A DNA stretch of 64,000 bases. It comes from Flavobacterium sp. Sd200. GTDB lineage: Bacteria > Bacteroidota > Bacteroidia > Flavobacteriales > Flavobacteriaceae. The stretch spans positions 282,054 to 346,053 of the forward strand of contig NZ_WUMN01000005.1 of assembly GCF_009826935.1 (NCBI RefSeq), in the 5' to 3' direction. The notes under the pieces are model-generated. The model was not told where the DNA came from. It saw nothing but the letters and a program-made list of their open reading frames with translations, and did not search any database. This document shows positions 61,150 through 64,000 of the stretch, piece after piece (the stretch's first letter is position 1; every line of letters starts with the position of its first letter). The position numbers and the translations under genes are program-made.

Positions 61150-62205
61150 ATGTACAAAAAAATAATAACCCTAACAACAATATCGGTACTGGCAGCTGCA
61201 TGTGGTTCTCAGCTTGCACCTGTAAGACCCGATGCTGTTAAACCTACAGTGGTTACAGAGCCTACACCACACGATACTGACGATCCTGCCATTTGGATTA
61301 ACCCTGACGATGCAACCAAAAGCCTTGTTATTGGTACCGATAAAGACACCGATGGCGGCATATACATGTACAGCCTTGACGGAAAGATCATTAAAAAGTC
61401 GATAACCCTGCAAAGGCCAAACAATGTAGACCTTGCTTACGGACTTTTGATAAACGGTAAAAAAACAGACATTGCCGTTACTACCGAAAGGGAGACGAAT
61501 AAGATAAGGATCTTCAGCCTGCCTGGTCTTGAGCCTATAGATAATGGCGGCATACCTGTTTTTGAAGGCGAAACCGAGCGCGACCCCATGGGGGTTGCCC
61601 TTTATACACGTCCGTCAGACAATTCTATTTATGCAGTGGTAGGCCGTAAAACAGGGCCATCAGGCACATACCTATGGCAATACAGGCTTAGCGGAAACAG
61701 CAACGGTACCGTAAGCGCAGTAGTTGAACGAAAATTTGGCACCTTTAGCGGTAATAAAGAAATTGAAGCCATTGCTGTAGACAACGAGGCAGGTTTTATA
61801 TATTATTGCGATGAAGGCCAGGGGATACGAAAATATATTGCCGACCCCGCTGCTAAAAACGATAAGGAATTGGCTATGTTTGGCAAGACCGGATTTAAGC
61901 AGGACCATGAAGGTATTGCTATTTATAAAACATCCGCCACTGCCGGATATATTTTAGTATCGAACCAGCAGGCAAACACATTTATGGTATATCCGCGTGA
62001 GGGTGTCAACGGCAATCCTAACGAATATCCTTTGCTTGCAGAAGTGCCTACCTCTACCATAGAGTGCGATGGTGCCGATGTTACCAATGTAAATTTAGGG
62101 ACAAAATTCCCTAACGGAATGTTTGTAGCCATGAGCAACGGCATGACGTTTCATTTTTATGACTGGAACCTTATTCAGGCGCGAATCGATGCGGCAAAAA
62201 AATAA
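61150..62205 (+). CDS. Beta-propeller phytase (lipoprotein)
   Basis: A 351-residue six-bladed propeller enzyme that removes phosphate from phytate. The lipoprotein signal ends in LAAAC (Cys about 18). Calcium- and phosphate-binding segments are TDDPAIWINPDD (about 43-54), TTERETNKIRIFSLPG, RDPMGVALYT, YYCDEGQGIRKYIADPA and KQDHEGIAIYKT, which match beta-propeller phytases such as those of Bacillus. Length (about 350) is normal. It follows a TonB receptor and is ended by a good terminator. In phosphate-limited flavobacteria such pairs are known; control by PhoB is not shown here. Confidence 0.93.
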   Translation: MYKKIITLTTISVLAAACGSQLAPVRPDAVKPTVVTEPTPHDTDDPAIWINPDDATKSLVIGTDKDTDGGIYMYSLDGKIIKKSITLQRPNNVDLAYGLLINGKKTDIAVTTERETNKIRIFSLPGLEPIDNGGIPVFEGETERDPMGVALYTRPSDNSIYAVVGRKTGPSGTYLWQYRLSGNSNGTVSAVVERKFGTFSGNKEIEAIAVDNEAGFIYYCDEGQGIRKYIADPAAKNDKELAMFGKTGFKQDHEGIAIYKTSATAGYILVSNQQANTFMVYPREGVNGNPNEYPLLAEVPTSTIECDGADVTNVNLGTKFPNGMFVAMSNGMTFHFYDWNLIQARIDAAKK

Positions 62206-62232
62206 AAAATTATCTTTAAGATAACATTAACG

Positions 62233-62263
62233 ATCCCGGAAGTTTATAACGACCGGGATTTTG
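62233..62263 (+). terminator. Phytase terminator
   Basis: ATCCCGG (62233-62239) pairs with CCGGGAT (62253-62259), followed by TTTGCTTT. Confidence 0.8.
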
Positions 62264-62413
62264 CTTTAATATCAAACAAAACGGCAATCATTTATTCAGA
62301 ATATGATTATAAAACTTCACATTAATTAACTTTTTGATAAAATAAGGATAATTAACAACCGCTTAATAAAATTTAGCTTGCGCAGCATTTGCATATTATA
62401 AACTAAACACAAA

Positions 62414-64000
62414 ATGATGCGCAAAAAAAAACCGTTCTTCCAATCAGGGTTTATTGCTTTGATAACCTGCTTTATGTTAACCTTATCCGGTTATGCTCAG
62501 GCACCCTGTACTAACACTTCAATTTCATCATTTTTTCCGTCAACAGGCCCTGTAGGTACTGTAGTAACCTTAACAGGTACAGGCTTTGACTTGGGTAGCG
62601 GAACCTCATCTGTAAAATTTAACGGATTAGAGGCTGCATCTTTTACTGTAGTATCGGCAACCACAATACAGGCCACTGTTCCGCAATATGCCACAAATGG
62701 AGCCATAACCATAATTACTAACGGATGCAGTGCTACAAGAGCCGCATTTAGCGTAATGATAGACAACTGTAATGAAATATACATATCTGAAGCGTATGAT
62801 GCCACGGAAGGAAACCCCGGTGCAATAGAAATATATAACCCGACAGAAAACACTATTGTTTTTAACAATCAATATGTTTTAGAACGATACCAGCGCATTG
62901 GAGATCCCACCCCTGTTAATAATTATATATTAACGCTTACCGGATCTATAGGTAGTGAGGAAACGTATATAATTTTAAGTGGCGATGCTCCTTGCGGTAT
63001 CCCTGATGACAGGCCAACGATGGGTAACGGTATTAATGCCGACGATGAATTTAAATTAAAGAAAAACGGTACTATAATCGATGTACTTCAGGTGCAGGGA
63101 GGAAACGGTGACGCAGCTAGGGGATACAATATGATTAGAAGGCCACTAGCTGTTGGCCCTTCAAGAAATTACAGTAATGCCGACTGGATATGGCTGCAAA
63201 CAGAAACATGCGACTACTTAGGTTTCCATGACGATCAGCCTAAACGCACAACAACACAGGGCGCAACAATATGTGAGAATACATCGTATACATTTACTGC
63301 GACTTCAAATATTATCACGATCTACACCTATCAGTGGAAAACGCTTAATGCATCGGGCAACTGGGTAAATGTTACCAATGGAGGCAATTATTCCGGTGCA
63401 ACAACAGCATCATTAACCATAAGCAATATTCCGGCAAGCTTTAACGGCAATCAGTATTATTGCGAGATTGGCGCCGGAAACTGTACACTGCCGGGCGATG
63501 CAGCACAGCTTATTGTTATACCTAACCTACCAACAGTTATAGCCTCGGCTACCGCTACCGACTGCGCCACACAAACCGCAACAGTTACCGTAACCTCTAC
63601 TTTGCCAGCAACAGGAATTACCTATAGCATTGATGGCGGTACGCCACAGGCTTCGAACATATTCAACGGTGTGGCCGCCTCATCAACACCACATACCATA
63701 ACCATTACCGATACCAACGGAACATGCCCTCCGGTTACAGGGACTATAACCGTAGCACCTGTGGTAACATTGCCAACAGTTATAGCCTCGGCTACCGCAA
63801 CCGACTGCGCCACACAAACAGCAACGGTTACAGTTACTTCTACTTTGCCAGCAACAGGGATAACCTATAGCATCGATGGAGGTGCGCCACAGGCTTCGAA
63901 CATATTCAACGGAGTGGCGGCTTCATCAACACCGCATACCATAACCATTACCGATACCAACGGAACATGCCCTCCGGTTACAGGGACTATAACCGTAGCA
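62414..64000 (+). CDS. Secreted repeat protein with IPT/TIG and lamin-tail-like parts (3' end outside window)
   Basis: An open frame of at least 529 codons runs off the right edge. It starts MMRKKKPFFQSGFIALITCF with a signal ending YAQAP (about 32). An IPT/TIG-like domain follows (about 38-120, SISSFFPSTGPVGTVVTLTG). Then comes a lamin-tail-like segment (about 125-220, EIYISEAYDATEGNPGAIEI) and Ig-like modules. From about residue 373, 81-residue repeats begin, each with TATVTVTSTLPATGITYSID and HTITITDTNGTCPPVTGTIT. Such Flavobacterium proteins usually end in a T9SS or gliding-motility-associated C-terminal domain, which would lie outside the window. Adhesin or matrix function is inference. 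Confidence 0.9.
   Translation, partial: MMRKKKPFFQSGFIALITCFMLTLSGYAQAPCTNTSISSFFPSTGPVGTVVTLTGTGFDLGSGTSSVKFNGLEAASFTVVSATTIQATVPQYATNGAITIITNGCSATRAAFSVMIDNCNEIYISEAYDATEGNPGAIEIYNPTENTIVFNNQYVLERYQRIGDPTPVNNYILTLTGSIGSEETYIILSGDAPCGIPDDRPTMGNGINADDEFKLKKNGTIIDVLQVQGGNGDAARGYNMIRRPLAVGPSRNYSNADWIWLQTETCDYLGFHDDQPKRTTTQGATICENTSYTFTATSNIITIYTYQWKTLNASGNWVNVTNGGNYSGATTASLTISNIPASFNGNQYYCEIGAGNCTLPGDAAQLIVIPNLPTVIASATATDCATQTATVTVTSTLPATGITYSIDGGTPQASNIFNGVAASSTPHTITITDTNGTCPPVTGTITVAPVVTLPTVIASATATDCATQTATVTVTSTLPATGITYSIDGGAPQASNIFNGVAASSTPHTITITDTNGTCPPVTGTITVA
63532..64000 (+). repeat. 243-bp in-frame tandem repeat (81 residues), at least two copies
   Basis: The stretch beginning AACAGTTATAGCCTCGGCTA at 63532 recurs at 63775, a period of exactly 243 nt. 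The second copy is cut by the window edge. Copies differ mostly at third codon positions (for example GGTGTGGCCGCC versus GGAGTGGCGGCT), so the amino acids are nearly identical (GTP versus GAP is one change). Confidence 0.9.

Overview
The window reads as chromosomal DNA of a Bacteroidota bacterium, most likely a Flavobacteriaceae close to Flavobacterium. The evidence is AT-rich spacers, promoters of the TAnnTTTG type with few Shine-Dalgarno sites, paired SusC/SusD proteins, type IX secretion (T9SS) sorting domains, flavobacterial DUF families, a Rho with a very long disordered N-terminus, and palindromic intergenic repeats. No rRNA, tRNA, CRISPR array, transposase or phage gene was seen.

Layout. 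1-8.4 kb: small envelope and hypothetical genes, a pyrimidine cluster (pyrR-pyrB-STAS-like-rnz, minus strand), a frameshifted and truncated secreted-protein remnant, and a CPA1 Na+/H+ antiporter. 8.9-15.2 kb: nudK, an acyl-CoA oxidase-like dehydrogenase, an LLM flavin monooxygenase, a Fur-family regulator and purA. 15.3-15.8 kb: a gene-free stretch of nested inverted-repeat elements, one of which has interrupted another and left a 9-bp target duplication. 15.9-20.8 kb: a retropepsin/PDZ protein, rho, a DUF4293 protein and birA. 20.8-26.4 kb: a housekeeping run of rsfS-ftsH, then LUD protein-cdsA-psd-acyl-CoA-binding protein-lipoprotein superoxide dismutase. 26.4-31.1 kb: a composite palindrome repeat, a MATE exporter, PPK2 and hypotheticals. 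31.1-38.1 kb: an ECF sigma factor overlapping a 973-residue membrane protein that joins an anti-sigma-like N-terminus, a TonB-receptor plug and a von Willebrand A domain, then a very large membrane patatin.

38.5-58.1 kb is a pectin utilisation locus. On the minus strand, starting from 53.6 kb, it holds GH28 polygalacturonase, SusC, SusD, GH105, GH43, PL10 pectate lyase, a T9SS-exported pectin methylesterase and a small T9SS protein. A DUF4450-type enzyme is transcribed divergently. Together these would de-esterify and cut homogalacturonan, import oligosaccharides and remove unsaturated uronyl and neutral side sugars. Palindromes centred on AATCGATT sit at the promoters of the locus and look like operators of a LacI-type regulator that is not in the window.

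58.2-62.2 kb: a TonB-dependent receptor followed by a beta-propeller phytase, a probable phosphate-scavenging pair. The window ends inside a secreted protein with IPT/TIG and lamin-tail-like parts and 81-residue tandem repeats.
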